DNA from: CAVQND01 sp049518415
GTDB lineage: Bacteria; Verrucomicrobiota; Verrucomicrobiia; Limisphaerales; UBA8199
Length of the DNA: 64,000 nucleotides
Reading direction: 5' to 3'
NCBI GenBank assembly: GCA_049518415.1
Contig: JBEKRX010000002.1
Span: forward strand, 124,001-188,000
Part shown: piece after piece, positions 41,147-49,449 of the stretch
Layout: each line of letters starts with the position of its first letter
How positions within the stretch are numbered: position 1 is the first letter of the stretch
The notes under the pieces: generated by a model
Told to the model about the DNA's origin: nothing
The model's input: only the letters and a program-made list of their open reading frames with translations
Database searches by the model: none
Made by a program: the position numbers and the translations under genes

Positions 41147-41992
41147 TTACTTGCAGGCTCGCCGGGCCAGCAATTCCACCAGCCCGCTCAGGACTTCCTC
41201 CCGATCCTGCCCGTCGAGCGCCAGGGCCAACTGGGCCGTGAGCAGGCCGTATTTCACGCCGATATCGTAGCGGTGCCCCTGCAATTCGCAGGCCAGGTAA
41301 CGCTCGCGCCGGGCCAGTTTGGCCAACGCCCCGGTCAGCGAGACATTCGGGCTGTCGGCGGGCGGCGCGGCTTGCGCCAGCAAATCCATGACCGCCGGCG
41401 TGAGCACGTGCATCCCAAAGAAACAGAGATAATGGCCCGCCCGCAACCCCGGCACGATCAACCGCTGCTCGGCTTCCGTGGGGGTGGGCTTCTCCACCAC
41501 CTCCGTTACCTCGTACAAACCCTTTCGCCCCCCTACCAAATGGCCTCCCACCGTCCCGTAATACGGCAGCTTGCTCTCGTGCGTGGCCTGCACGGCCGAG
41601 ACCGCGCAGTTTTCCGCCGCCGCCATCTCGACCAGTTGCTGGGCGGAGCGCTTTTGGGTGCCGCTGACGTAGAGATGATCGCCGACCAGCAGCAGGAAGG
41701 GCTTGGCGCCGGCGAACTCCCGCGCGCAAAACACCGCCTGCCCGTAACCCAGGGCCGTCCCTTGCTCGACGAACCGCAGCCGGCTCCCCAGGCCCGCCGC
41801 CGCCGCCGCGTAGGCCGCCTGGTCGCCCGGGCAAACCACGACGCAGATCTCCTCGATGCCTGCCGAGAGAATTTCCTCAATCAGGATGCGCAGCGCCGCT
41901 TTGGTCTGGCCGTCGCGGTCCACCAGGGCCTGCAAAGGCAAAGTCCGCTGCGTCTTCCCAGCGGCCGTTATGATGGCTTTCTTGATTTCCAC
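41147..41992 (-). CDS. GalU-like nucleotidyltransferase with variant loop
   Basis: About 281 residues from a GTG at 41992. Overall it resembles UTP-glucose-1-phosphate uridylyltransferase (GalU): KKAIITAAGK at the start, LRFVEQGTALGYGQAVFCAR, PFLLLVGDHLYV and VVEKPTPTEAEQRLIVPGLR. The usual GxGTR nucleotide loop reads AAGKTQRTLPLQ instead, so the G-T-R part is changed. This may be a subfamily trait or may alter specificity. It heads the minus-strand run GalU-like / zinc ribbon / kinase-pyrophosphorylase / UroD-like. Confidence 0.82.
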   Translation of the reverse strand: MEIKKAIITAAGKTQRTLPLQALVDRDGQTKAALRILIEEILSAGIEEICVVVCPGDQAAYAAAAAGLGSRLRFVEQGTALGYGQAVFCAREFAGAKPFLLLVGDHLYVSGTQKRSAQQLVEMAAAENCAVSAVQATHESKLPYYGTVGGHLVGGRKGLYEVTEVVEKPTPTEAEQRLIVPGLRAGHYLCFFGMHVLTPAVMDLLAQAAPPADSPNVSLTGALAKLARRERYLACELQGHRYDIGVKYGLLTAQLALALDGQDREEVLSGLVELLARRACK

Positions 41993-42557
41993 GGCAAATA
42001 GTTTGGTTGGCCTGAAAGACCCCGCCAGCCTGGCAGAACGCCGCCCCACAGTCAACTGCCAGCAAGGCCAGCCGAAGGCCCGGGGCGCATCTTGACACCG
42101 CTACCAATCCCACTCTACCCGCGCGCAGCGCGGCACTCTTCCGCCCCGCAGGGGCGGCAGACAGTAGCCCAGGGCAAGGCCCGCCGGAGCGCAGCGCAGG
42201 CGGGCCGCCGCCCTGGGTAAAGCCGAAAAACAGATCACCCCCCTCCCATCCCGCCCGGCGGGATGGGAGGGGGGAAGGGGGGAGGGCTTCTGCCCGCGCT
42301 CGGGGGCAGTGCCAAGATGCGCCCCAAGGCCCGGGCAGGTCAGCTTTTTCCGTTCAGGGAGAGGTTGGTTCCCCTGCCCTCCCTCAGCCCCCTGCCCTGC
42401 CCCGCGCGCGGCCCGGCAGGCCTCGGGTCAGGGGGATCGGGCGAGCGACCGGCAACCAAGGCTCGAAAAACGTGAAATGCACCCTGCTCCCCACCAGCGA
42501 CCGGGATTGACTAATCCCAGCCTGCAAAATATTACAGAGCCGGGATCAACCTGCATT
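41993..42557. other. Intergenic region with three strong palindromes
   Basis: No gene. It contains a hairpin CCGCCCC-GCA-GGGGCGG (42141-42157), a larger cruciform with arms GCCCAGGGC and GCCCTGGGT (42167-42217) enclosing GCCCGCC/GGCGGGC, and an almost perfect palindrome at 42238-42274 with 18-bp arms (CCCCCCTCCCATCCCGCC on the left). Both flanking genes are transcribed away from it, so promoters on both sides must lie here. Confidence 0.8.
42238..42274. repeat. 37-bp near-perfect palindrome
   Basis: The arms are 18 bp on each side of a single central base (42256). The left arm is C-rich with no mismatch to the right arm. It would form a very stable hairpin in single strands. It lies about 280 bp upstream of the TIM-barrel gene start and 246 bp from the GalU-like start. 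No T run follows on either strand. Confidence 0.9.
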
Positions 42558-44963
42558 ATGATGCTCCTGCTCCTCCTCCCTTTCACCGTTCCGCCCACAG
42601 GTGGCGCTGCGCAACTCGGCTGGGACGCGGCCAATGGCGCGGTGTTTGACCAGGGCGAAATCTCGGTCCATTTCGGTGGCAGTTCTGCCGCGGCGTCACT
42701 CCTGCTCCGCTTCCCGGCCGCCGCCCAAACCCAGCCCCTCCGCGAACCCGCTATCGGGCAGCAAAGCCCGACCGACCTGGCACTGACCTACAAGGCCATT
42801 ACTCCCGACGGAATCCCCATTACCATCGAACGGCGCGTCCAGGCAGTCACCGATCCCAAGGGCGTCGCGCTCTGCGAGGCCTTCACTGTTAGGCCCGCGC
42901 GGCCGCTCACCAATGAGGTCGAACTTGAAATCCCGTTTGCCTTGCTCGCCGGCCAGAGCCCCTCGGCGCACAGGTCATTCGACAGCGCCAGGATTTCGGT
43001 CACCTGTCCCCTCAAGAACGGCTGGGCCAAATCTTTTTCTTTGTCGCCACAGGCCATCCAGGCCGAGTACCGCCTCGGCGCTTGCCTGACCGGCCAAGAG
43101 ACCCCGCAACTGGCCCTGCCGCTCCTGCACCTGCAGGCGGCGCCGGAGGGGCAGGTGGCCGCCGCGCTCTTTGCTGACCCCGCTTGCAGCACGCTCTTCA
43201 CTGTTGGCTCCCTCGACCACCAGATTAGCGGCTCCCTCCGCTGCTGCTACGCGGCCGCCAAAGTCCCCCTGCGCCAGCCCGAGACCCGCTCCTTTGCCAT
43301 CTGGATTCCCACTCACCCGCGCGCCGCCAAGAGCTTCAGCGCCGCCGTTGACGCCTGGTTTCGGCTGATGCTGCCGGATGTCCCCCCTGGCCCACCATGG
43401 CTCCGCCAGATCGCGATGGTGGGCTACGATTTCCTGAGCGACGACGGCCAGGGCTGGGAGCGGGACGTGCGCGCCCTGGCCGCCTGGCTCAAACCGCCCC
43501 AGCGCCGCCGCGTCGCTCTCTGTCTCCACGGTTGGTACGACGCCCTCGGCTCCTACTGCTATGACGCCCAGGGGCGCCGCATGAAGGCGGAATGGATCGC
43601 CTTTGAGCGCACGCGCAAAGTCAAGTTCACCCAGGCCGAACTCAAACGCCGTCTCCGCCTCGCCCGCGACCAGGGCTTCCGCGTCCTGCTCTACTTCGCC
43701 GATGGCCTCGCCGCAGACAGCGGCGTGCCCGGTTACCGGGACGATTGGGCCTACCGCGACGCCAACGGAAACAAGCTCGCCGGCTGGCAGGGGCCGGATA
43801 CCTTTGGCCCGACCTACCTGCGCAATCCGGCCAACCCGGAAGTGTTCTCTTGGTACACCAATTACCTGGCCGCCCTCCTGCAAACCTACGGTGGCGAGGT
43901 GGACGGCTTTGTGTGGGACGAGACCTTCCACGCGCGCACGGGCCAGATCGCCTTCGCCACCAACCGCCCGCCCGCCTGGTGCGACCGCGCCATGCTGGCC
44001 CTGGTCAAGGCCCTGACCCGCCAGGTCCATGCCTTCGCCCCGGAAAAAGTCTTCCTCGCCTCCGACTGCATCGGCGTGGCCGGCTGGGAAGACGTGCCCG
44101 GCTATGCCCTGGTGGCCGACGGCACTTACCAGGACTCCCATTGCGACTCCGCCGCCTGGTCCTACGCCCTGTTCCCGAACTGGCGCAACCCGTTCTGGAG
44201 CTGCAACTGGGACAGCATCAGCGGCTTTCACAACACCCTGTGGGGCGTCCGCGCGTTCGGCGCGCCCGTCGCCATCTCCAACGGCTGGGGCGACGACCGC
44301 GGCCCTTCCGAATGGTCGCCGCGCGAGCGCGACCAAATCCTGGCCCTTTTCCGTGAACGCCTGAAAATGAAGGCCCGGGCGCATTTCCTCCTCGACGACC
44401 CACGTGAGTTAGTCGCCCACGCTCCGGACCATCCTGCCCAAGGCGATGCCCTGGCCCAGCCCGGGCCGGGCGAAGTCAACTGGGCACTGGCCGCCAATGG
44501 CAGCTCGGCCGCCGCTTCGTCGCACGAGACCTCCGGCCGCGCGCTTTGGCCGGCCTCGGGCGTGATCGATGGCCGCCGAGACGAGACCGGCTGGGGCGCG
44601 GGCCACGGCTGGGCCAGCCAGGCCGGCGAACCCCTGCCCCAATGGCTCGAAGTTCATTTCGCTCAGGACCGCCCGGTCCGCCGTTTCGTCGTCATCAACT
44701 ACCAAAAGGAAGACAGCGCTGAGACGGCCGGGAAATGGGGCCTGCAGGATTACCGGATCGAAACCTGGGACAGGCAAAAGCGGAAGTGGAAGCCGGTGGC
44801 TGCGGAAAGCCAAGCTTTCCCCGCCAAAGTGCGCGTGCACAACCTCTCCAGGCCTCTCCTCACCGACAGGTTCCGCATCTTCATCACCAAAGTCGCCCCG
44901 CTCGACGGCCAGGCCCGGCTCCTCCAACTCGAGGCCTGGGGCCCGACTGACCCGCTCCATTAG
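42558..44963 (+). CDS. Secreted TIM-barrel glycosidase-like protein with discoidin-type C domain
   Basis: About 801 residues starting with a signal peptide (MMLLLLLPFTVPPTGGAA). After a beta-rich N-terminal region, residues about 270-610 resemble a TIM-barrel glycosidase-like domain: RVALCLHGWYDALGSYC, LRLARDQGFRVLLYFADGLA, VDGFVWDETFHARTGQIAFA and VFLASDCIGVAGWEDVPGYA. The C-terminal ~150 residues (VNWALAANGSSAAASSHETS then PLPQWLEVHFAQDRPVRRFV) look like an F5/8 type C (discoidin-like) sugar-binding domain. It probably degrades or binds an external polysaccharide. The Asp-Glu in the middle is a candidate acid, but the GH family is not named. Confidence 0.8.
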   Translation: MMLLLLLPFTVPPTGGAAQLGWDAANGAVFDQGEISVHFGGSSAAASLLLRFPAAAQTQPLREPAIGQQSPTDLALTYKAITPDGIPITIERRVQAVTDPKGVALCEAFTVRPARPLTNEVELEIPFALLAGQSPSAHRSFDSARISVTCPLKNGWAKSFSLSPQAIQAEYRLGACLTGQETPQLALPLLHLQAAPEGQVAAALFADPACSTLFTVGSLDHQISGSLRCCYAAAKVPLRQPETRSFAIWIPTHPRAAKSFSAAVDAWFRLMLPDVPPGPPWLRQIAMVGYDFLSDDGQGWERDVRALAAWLKPPQRRRVALCLHGWYDALGSYCYDAQGRRMKAEWIAFERTRKVKFTQAELKRRLRLARDQGFRVLLYFADGLAADSGVPGYRDDWAYRDANGNKLAGWQGPDTFGPTYLRNPANPEVFSWYTNYLAALLQTYGGEVDGFVWDETFHARTGQIAFATNRPPAWCDRAMLALVKALTRQVHAFAPEKVFLASDCIGVAGWEDVPGYALVADGTYQDSHCDSAAWSYALFPNWRNPFWSCNWDSISGFHNTLWGVRAFGAPVAISNGWGDDRGPSEWSPRERDQILALFRERLKMKARAHFLLDDPRELVAHAPDHPAQGDALAQPGPGEVNWALAANGSSAAASSHETSGRALWPASGVIDGRRDETGWGAGHGWASQAGEPLPQWLEVHFAQDRPVRRFVVINYQKEDSAETAGKWGLQDYRIETWDRQKRKWKPVAAESQAFPAKVRVHNLSRPLLTDRFRIFITKVAPLDGQARLLQLEAWGPTDPLH

Positions 44964-45107
44964 CAGACCATGGGCAATCCTGCAACCCGAGGACATCCGC
45001 GCGCGGCTGGAGTTTGCCGCCAAGCAGGTCAATCAGCCTGCGTTGGTAACCGCCTGAATCCGAGAGCGGCATTTACACGCGGACTGATAACATGGTATGG
45101 TTTACGC

Positions 45108-45302
45108 ATGAAAACAGACAGCGTTGAGATCCCGACGCCTGTGCTCTCCTCCGTGGAAACACTCGACGAGCTGCAGGACTGGCTCACGGCCCAGAATCCC
45201 AAAGTGATCGCCGAACTGCGCACCGCCCGCCGCGAGGACCGCGCTGGTAAATTCAAGCCTTGGAAGCCACGCCACCTGCCATGCCCTACCGAGTCGAAAT
45301 AG
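45108..45302 (+). CDS. Small antitoxin of ParE-type module
   Basis: A 64-residue protein with a polar helical core (ETLDELQDWLTAQNPKVIAE). It overlaps the following toxin by 22 bases in another frame. The gene order and size fit a type II antitoxin, but the family is not certain. Upstream, ACATGGTATGG may contain a -10-like TATGGT; the same ACTGATNACATGGTATG words occur before the sigma gene at 24528. Confidence 0.65.
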   Translation: MKTDSVEIPTPVLSSVETLDELQDWLTAQNPKVIAELRTARREDRAGKFKPWKPRHLPCPTESK

Positions 45303-45556
45303 GCAGCAAGGCCGACGGGCAACTCGCTGAACTGGACGCCGCCATCGGAGGGAGTGTCGAACGAAGAATCCAGTGGCTCGCCGAAAATGCCGCCGTCATG
45401 GTGCATCGGAGGCTTGTTGGGATGCCGAAAGATTTGGCTGGTTTGTGCAAGCTGCGCGTGGGCGACTACCGCATCTTGTATTGGAATTATCCTGCCAGGA
45501 AACTGGTCCGCATCTACCGCATCCAACACCGCTCCGAGGTCTATCGCCGTCTCTGA
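45281..45556 (+). CDS. RelE/ParE-family toxin, second locus
   Basis: A 91-residue protein of the RelE/ParE superfamily. Family-like parts are the N-terminal YRVEIGSKADGQLAELDAAI and the end MPKDLAGLCKLRVGDYRILY followed by LVRIYRIQHRSEVYR. The start is ATG at 45281, inside the end of the antitoxin gene. It differs clearly from the toxin at 20656, so these two modules are independent. Confidence 0.88.
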   Translation: MPYRVEIGSKADGQLAELDAAIGGSVERRIQWLAENAAVMVHRRLVGMPKDLAGLCKLRVGDYRILYWNYPARKLVRIYRIQHRSEVYRRL

Positions 45557-45799
45557 AAAATACGCCGATCGCATCAAGCAACGGTGTCGAAAAACACGGT
45601 CATGGCTGGTGTTCATTATGGCGGTCAGCCACATCGTGCTCGCCTGATTCGGAACCTTCGCTCAATACGCCGCAAATGCCGTCCAGACGACCGTTACGAC
45701 CTTCCGGTTGCGCAACGGGGCGTGCCGGCATTCATTGGAATTCAGCGGTCCTTTTTCAAAATCCGCGTCATTCCAAAGAACATGCCGACAAAACTTGCC
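45557..45799. other. Intergenic gap between toxin module and tRNA
   Basis: No supported gene. Open frames that run through this gap also cross the tRNA gene, which argues against them. Confidence 0.45.
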
Positions 45800-45827
45800 T
45801 TGCCATCCGCGGTAGGTGAGCTATTTT
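45800..45827 (+). promoter_or_regulatory. Candidate tRNA promoter
   Basis: TTGCCA, 16 bp, TATTTT, placing transcription start about 50 bp upstream of the tRNA 5' end. Read by eye. Confidence 0.4.
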
Positions 45828-45884
45828 CAAGCCGTGAGTTGAGGGGGCGATTCCCTGCCCGAACACCCCCGAAACCCCTCGGAC

Positions 45885-45956
45885 GCCAGTTTAGCTCAGT
45901 GGTAGAGCAACGGTTTTGTAAACCGTCGGTCCTCGGTTCGAATCCGAGAACTGGCT
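45885..45956 (+). tRNA. tRNA-Thr (anticodon TGT)
   Basis: A 72-nt cloverleaf. The acceptor stem GCCAGTT pairs with AACTGGC, followed by discriminator T. The D arm has GCTCAGTGGTAGAGC; the anticodon arm is ACGGT-TTTGTAA-ACCGT, giving anticodon TGT (Thr); the T arm is CTCGG-TTCGAAT-CCGAG. CCA is not encoded. It sits beside a toxin-antitoxin module. Confidence 0.97.
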
Positions 45957-46099
45957 CCGCCGGCGAAATTCGAGGCCCAGTCAGTCCGCGTGGGTGACAG
46001 GTTTTTCGAGGCATGGAGGCCCTGGGCGGCTGCCGGGAGCTTCGCGACAAAGGGGGCTTTGGTGTTGACCAGCGACCAGCCTGGTGACACGCTGTGGTT

Positions 46100-46309
46100 A
46101 TGAGTTCGATACAGGTCGAAGAGGCAGTCACCAAGCTGCGGAGCTTGTCGGAAGAAAGGGCGATTAAGGTCTTGTCCCTCATTGAAGACCTGGCGGAGCT
46201 TGAGGCTCTGGAGAATGCCGAGGACCTGAAGGACGCCCGCGCCGCTTTGGCTGAGACGCAAGGCAAGACCGCCGTTTCCGGCGGGGCTGAGCGCCGCCAG
46301 CGTAGTTGA
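46100..46309 (+). CDS. Solitary antitoxin-like protein
   Basis: A 69-residue protein. VEEAVTKLRSLSEERAIKVL and DLAELEALENAEDLKDARAA are typical of small RelB/Phd-type antitoxins, but the usual conserved end is replaced by GKTAVSGGAERRQRS and no toxin follows. It may be an antitoxin remnant. The ATG at 46100 is used; an in-frame GTG at 46094 is possible. It lies 143 bp after the tRNA. Confidence 0.55.
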   Translation: MSSIQVEEAVTKLRSLSEERAIKVLSLIEDLAELEALENAEDLKDARAALAETQGKTAVSGGAERRQRS

Positions 46310-46983
46310 GGGAAAGCGGGGCGATTTTGCTCACGGTCCGTGAGGGACGGCCGCCGTGGTCCCTCAATTATCTCGAAAGCCTTTTCTGGCCCTGCCGTTG
46401 CTCTCCACACCCCTTTTCCCGACGCCTCTGAAGCAAGAGAATTAGTAGCAACCAAAGCAGGCCGGAGAAGCACGGCGGCGTCCCGCCGCGGCGGGACCGC
46501 AATCTGGCGCAACACTGCATTGGCCACACTGGCTGGATTGGCCCCATTGGCTGGGTTGCCCGCGTTGGCCACATCGGCTGCATTGGCGAGCCGCATTGGC
46601 TGCATTGGCTGCATTGGCCACATTGGCCATTTTTGCCAAAAAACTGGCCGCGCCGCCGTTCAAAAGCAATGGCACAGCTCAGCACAACGCCTTGTCGGTC
46701 TCCTCGGCCCAGCCAAGCGCTTCCCTGGTCCTGCCGAGGGCTGCTCCCTGCAATAGCCGCTCCCAAACCATTGAGGCCGAGGGGCATTCGCGAGCAAGCC
46801 AACCCACCCTCCGCCCCCTTCCTGGCTTCGGTGCAATTCCATCAGTTACCTTGAAAGGGCCGCCACCAATTACCTCGCTGATGCTCAGGCCAGGCTCTGA
46901 AAACGCCCACCACCACTTTCAGCTTGATGCCCCGCCCCGCAGGGTTTAGGTTAAAATCGGGCAGCGAGCACGAAAGGAAGCCG
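46310..46983. other. Gap holding minisatellite element A
   Basis: No gene. The main content is the minisatellite element at 46480-46690. Open frames of 100-140 codons on both strands (reading ANVANAANAAN-like repeats) are products of the 9-bp repeat and are not proteins. The flanks hold nothing recognised. Confidence 0.6.
46480..46690 (-). repeat. Minisatellite element A (GGCCAATGY unit), inverted copy
   Basis: About 110 bp of imperfect 9-bp repeats of unit CATTGGCCA (complement TGGCCAATG), bounded on one side by the perfect palindrome CCCGCCGCGGCGGG (46482-46495) and on the other by AAAAACTGGCCGCGCCG. Its complement aligns along the full length with 52886-53083, including the non-repetitive flank (TTTTGAACGGCGGC versus TTTTGAACCGCGGC). 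Confidence 0.9.
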
Positions 46984-47349
46984 ATGAAGAAGTGGTTCAT
47001 TGTATCTGCCATCGTTTTGGGCGCGGGGGCGGCATACGCTCAGGCTCAGCCGACGAACGCCCCGCCCACCAACGCGCAACCGGCGCGCGCCGCTCAATCG
47101 CTCCACGCGCAGGCGCCCGGCCCGACTCGACCGGCCGCGCCGGCGCTCAAGGAGACCAGACCGAATGAAATCGTGCTCGGAAAGCTCACCTACAGCGGCA
47201 TTGCGGTGCAGGCGGTCAAGGCAAAGAACCCCCTCCAACTCTTCAATCCGGCCGCCCCGGCGCGTTGCGGTTCAGGCCTGGACCAGCTCGTCCGGTACCG
47301 GTTCAGCGGCACGGGCCCGATGCTCAAGCTCTTTTCGATTGATTTTTAG
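46984..47349 (+). CDS. Small exported hypothetical protein
   Basis: A 121-residue protein with a signal peptide (MKKWFIVSAIVLGAGAAYAQ), a Pro/Ala/Thr-rich spacer (about 22-60), then about 60 residues containing NEIVLGKLTYSGIAVQAVKA. A Shine-Dalgarno sequence (AAGGAAG) lies in front of the ATG at 46984. Ends with LVRYRFSGTGPMLKLFSIDF. No family recognised. It is probably periplasmic. Confidence 0.65.
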   Translation: MKKWFIVSAIVLGAGAAYAQAQPTNAPPTNAQPARAAQSLHAQAPGPTRPAAPALKETRPNEIVLGKLTYSGIAVQAVKAKNPLQLFNPAAPARCGSGLDQLVRYRFSGTGPMLKLFSIDF

Positions 47350-47361
47350 CCGGATTGGGCG

Positions 47362-47389
47362 TTGACAACGGCGCGCCTTGGGCTACCGT
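47362..47389 (+). promoter_or_regulatory. Candidate rpsT promoter
   Basis: TTGACA, 16 bp, TACCGT, about 34 bp upstream of the rpsT ATG at 47423. The -35 box is a perfect consensus. Confidence 0.5.
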
Positions 47390-47422
47390 GGCGCCCTCTG
47401 GAATTATTGACCAGCTCGAGTT

Positions 47423-47734
47423 ATGCCCAATACCAGGTCAGCCGAACGCCGCATGCGGAACAGCGCGCGCAAAAATCTGCGCAACCGCAGCACCAAGTCG
47501 CGCCTCCACACGCTGGAGAAGAGTTACTTGCAGTTGCTGGGCGCCGGCCAGCAGGAGGAGGCGGCCAAGGCCTTGCGGACCGTCAGCTCCGCCTTCGACA
47601 AGGCCGCCAAGGCGGGCGTGGTCCATCGCGCCACCGCCGACCGCAAGAAATCCCGGCTCGCTCTGCGGCTCGCCCACGCCAAGCCGCCGAGTGCTCCGGC
47701 GACTCCGGCCGCGACCCAGCCCCCGAGCCAGTAA
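47423..47734 (+). CDS. rpsT: 30S ribosomal protein bS20
   Basis: A 103-residue protein that binds 16S rRNA early in 30S assembly. The N-terminal PNTRSAERRMRNSARKNLRN and the helical core TKSRLHTLEKSY and SAFDKAAKAGVVHRATADRK are typical, ending KKSRLALRLAHAK. A 15-residue Pro/Ala-rich tail (PPSAPATPAATQPPSQ) is an extra not found in most bS20 proteins. Start is ATG. Confidence 0.93.
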   Translation: MPNTRSAERRMRNSARKNLRNRSTKSRLHTLEKSYLQLLGAGQQEEAAKALRTVSSAFDKAAKAGVVHRATADRKKSRLALRLAHAKPPSAPATPAATQPPSQ

Positions 47735-47875
47735 ATCGCCCGACGGCCTGAGAGCGTCCCAATGCAATCGGGAGCCGGGCGGCCCGTCCACGACGGCCGC
47801 CGGGTTCGGATTTCGGACCTCGAACGGCAGGTTGGAATACTTTTGCACGGCACGGCAAACCCTGTATCCTTGCTT

Positions 47876-49330
47876 ATGAACCAGACTTTCCCCCCAGGTT
47901 GCTCTCGTCGGCAGTTTCTGTTTGCGACCGCTGGCACGTTCCTGGCCGCGCCGCTGCTTCAAGCCGGGTGGTTTGGCAAAAATGGGGCCGAAGGCCGCGT
48001 CACACCGTGCGGCCCAGGCTCAAAATACGTCCCGAGGGTCCAGGCCGCTTTCGTCCGGCGCAAGGGAGACTACGGCATGCTCTGGCCCGGGGCGATTTAC
48101 GACGGACAATCGGCGCGGCGCGTCTATGGGGAGCAAATCCGCGCCGCCGAACGAGAACTGGGACTCGAGGTCACTGTCCGGCCGGAGCCGATTTACTCGC
48201 TCGCCGAGGCTGAGGCCTGGCTGGCGGAAGCCAAAGCGGCCAACCCGGATGGCTTGCTCCTCGTGCTGCTGGACCGGCAGCAACATGCCTGGCCAACCGC
48301 GGCCAGGGCGGTCGATTCGCAGATGCCGACGGTGATCTTTGCGCCGCTCGGAACCGCCTTCACCACCAACACCGCCCCGCTGGCGGGCAAAACCGGCGGC
48401 TTTATCTGCTCGACCAGCGATTTCAGCCAGGCCCGATACGGGCTCAAAATGCTCAAAGCCAGGAGCCGGCTCCGGGAAATGCGCTACCTGGTCATCAAAG
48501 GCAATCGGCGAGCCGATCTCGTCCTGGAGCCGTTCGGCACCAAGCTGCGTTATTTGCCCACCAATGACTTCCTGGAAGAATATGCCCGCACACCGGCCAC
48601 CCAGGAAATCCAGGCCCTGGCCAGCGCCTACCGCCGCTCGGCCAGGCGTATGGTCGGCGCCACCCGCCAGGACCTCATCAACGGCATCAAGAGCTATGTC
48701 GTGGCCCGCACCCTGCTGAGGCGCGAAGCGGCCGACGCGATCACCATGGACTGCCTGGGGGCGCTGGGCCCAACCAAGGTGAGTTTGCCTTGCATCGCCT
48801 GGTCCCGCCTGCTCGACCAGGGGATACCCGCCGCTTGCGAGGCCGACCTGGGCGCGGCCGTCACCCATGCGCTGGTCCAACTGCTTTTTGACCGGCCCGG
48901 CTTTCAGCAGGACCCGGTCCCCGAGACCGCCCGCAACTGCCTCGTGGGGGCCCACTGTTTGTGCGCGACCCGGCTCCAGGGATTCAACCGGCCGGCCGAG
49001 CCCTTTGACATCACCCACCACCACGGCAACCGCGACGCGGTGCCGCGCACCAAATGGCGCAAAGGCCAGCGGGTGACCATTGCCGGCGTCATCCTCCCCG
49101 AAGCGCAAGGCCAGGCCCGCGCCCAAATGGTCATCGGCACAGGCACGGTCATAGACAATATCGCGGTGCCGCCCCACGGCGGCTGTGTCGTTTCCGTCAT
49201 GCTCAAGCTGGACACTCAGCCTGACCTGCTATCCTATCCCGGTTTCCATCAACTCTTTTTTTACGGCGATTTTAAAAAGGAGCTGCTGGCCTACTGCCGC
49301 CTGTTCGGCCTGGCGCCCGTGCTGGCCTAA
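47876..49330 (+). CDS. Tat-exported L-fucose/arabinose isomerase-like protein
   Basis: About 484 residues with a twin-arginine signal (CSRRQFLFATAGTFLAAPLL). The fold resembles L-fucose/L-arabinose isomerases, especially the C-terminal part with FDITHHHGNRDAVPRTKW, where metal-site histidines could sit, and IKSYVVARTLLRREAADAIT with ITMDCLGALGPTKVSLPCIA. Export is unusual for an isomerase, and many such Tat proteins in Verrucomicrobiota have no known activity. The ATG at 47876 opens the Tat signal; the upstream extension of the frame is not convincing. Confidence 0.82.
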   Translation: MNQTFPPGCSRRQFLFATAGTFLAAPLLQAGWFGKNGAEGRVTPCGPGSKYVPRVQAAFVRRKGDYGMLWPGAIYDGQSARRVYGEQIRAAERELGLEVTVRPEPIYSLAEAEAWLAEAKAANPDGLLLVLLDRQQHAWPTAARAVDSQMPTVIFAPLGTAFTTNTAPLAGKTGGFICSTSDFSQARYGLKMLKARSRLREMRYLVIKGNRRADLVLEPFGTKLRYLPTNDFLEEYARTPATQEIQALASAYRRSARRMVGATRQDLINGIKSYVVARTLLRREAADAITMDCLGALGPTKVSLPCIAWSRLLDQGIPAACEADLGAAVTHALVQLLFDRPGFQQDPVPETARNCLVGAHCLCATRLQGFNRPAEPFDITHHHGNRDAVPRTKWRKGQRVTIAGVILPEAQGQARAQMVIGTGTVIDNIAVPPHGGCVVSVMLKLDTQPDLLSYPGFHQLFFYGDFKKELLAYCRLFGLAPVLA

Positions 49331-49449
49331 AGCCGGGATGTGGTTGGCCGCCCGTCGGCCAGCGACGCCCTCGGTGGCCGGCCGCTCGGCACGCCCGGAA
49401 TTCTCTTTTACTCGGGCCGCTTATCTTTACCCTCCCGGTCCGTCGCAAA

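Noticed and set aside
45584..45997. 137-codon frame across the tRNA
   Set aside because: It overlaps the tRNA-Thr gene and has no family-like sequence.
46519..46630. Possible CRISPR-like array in the minisatellite
   Set aside because: Units are 9 bp with no spacers; nearby genes are not cas genes.
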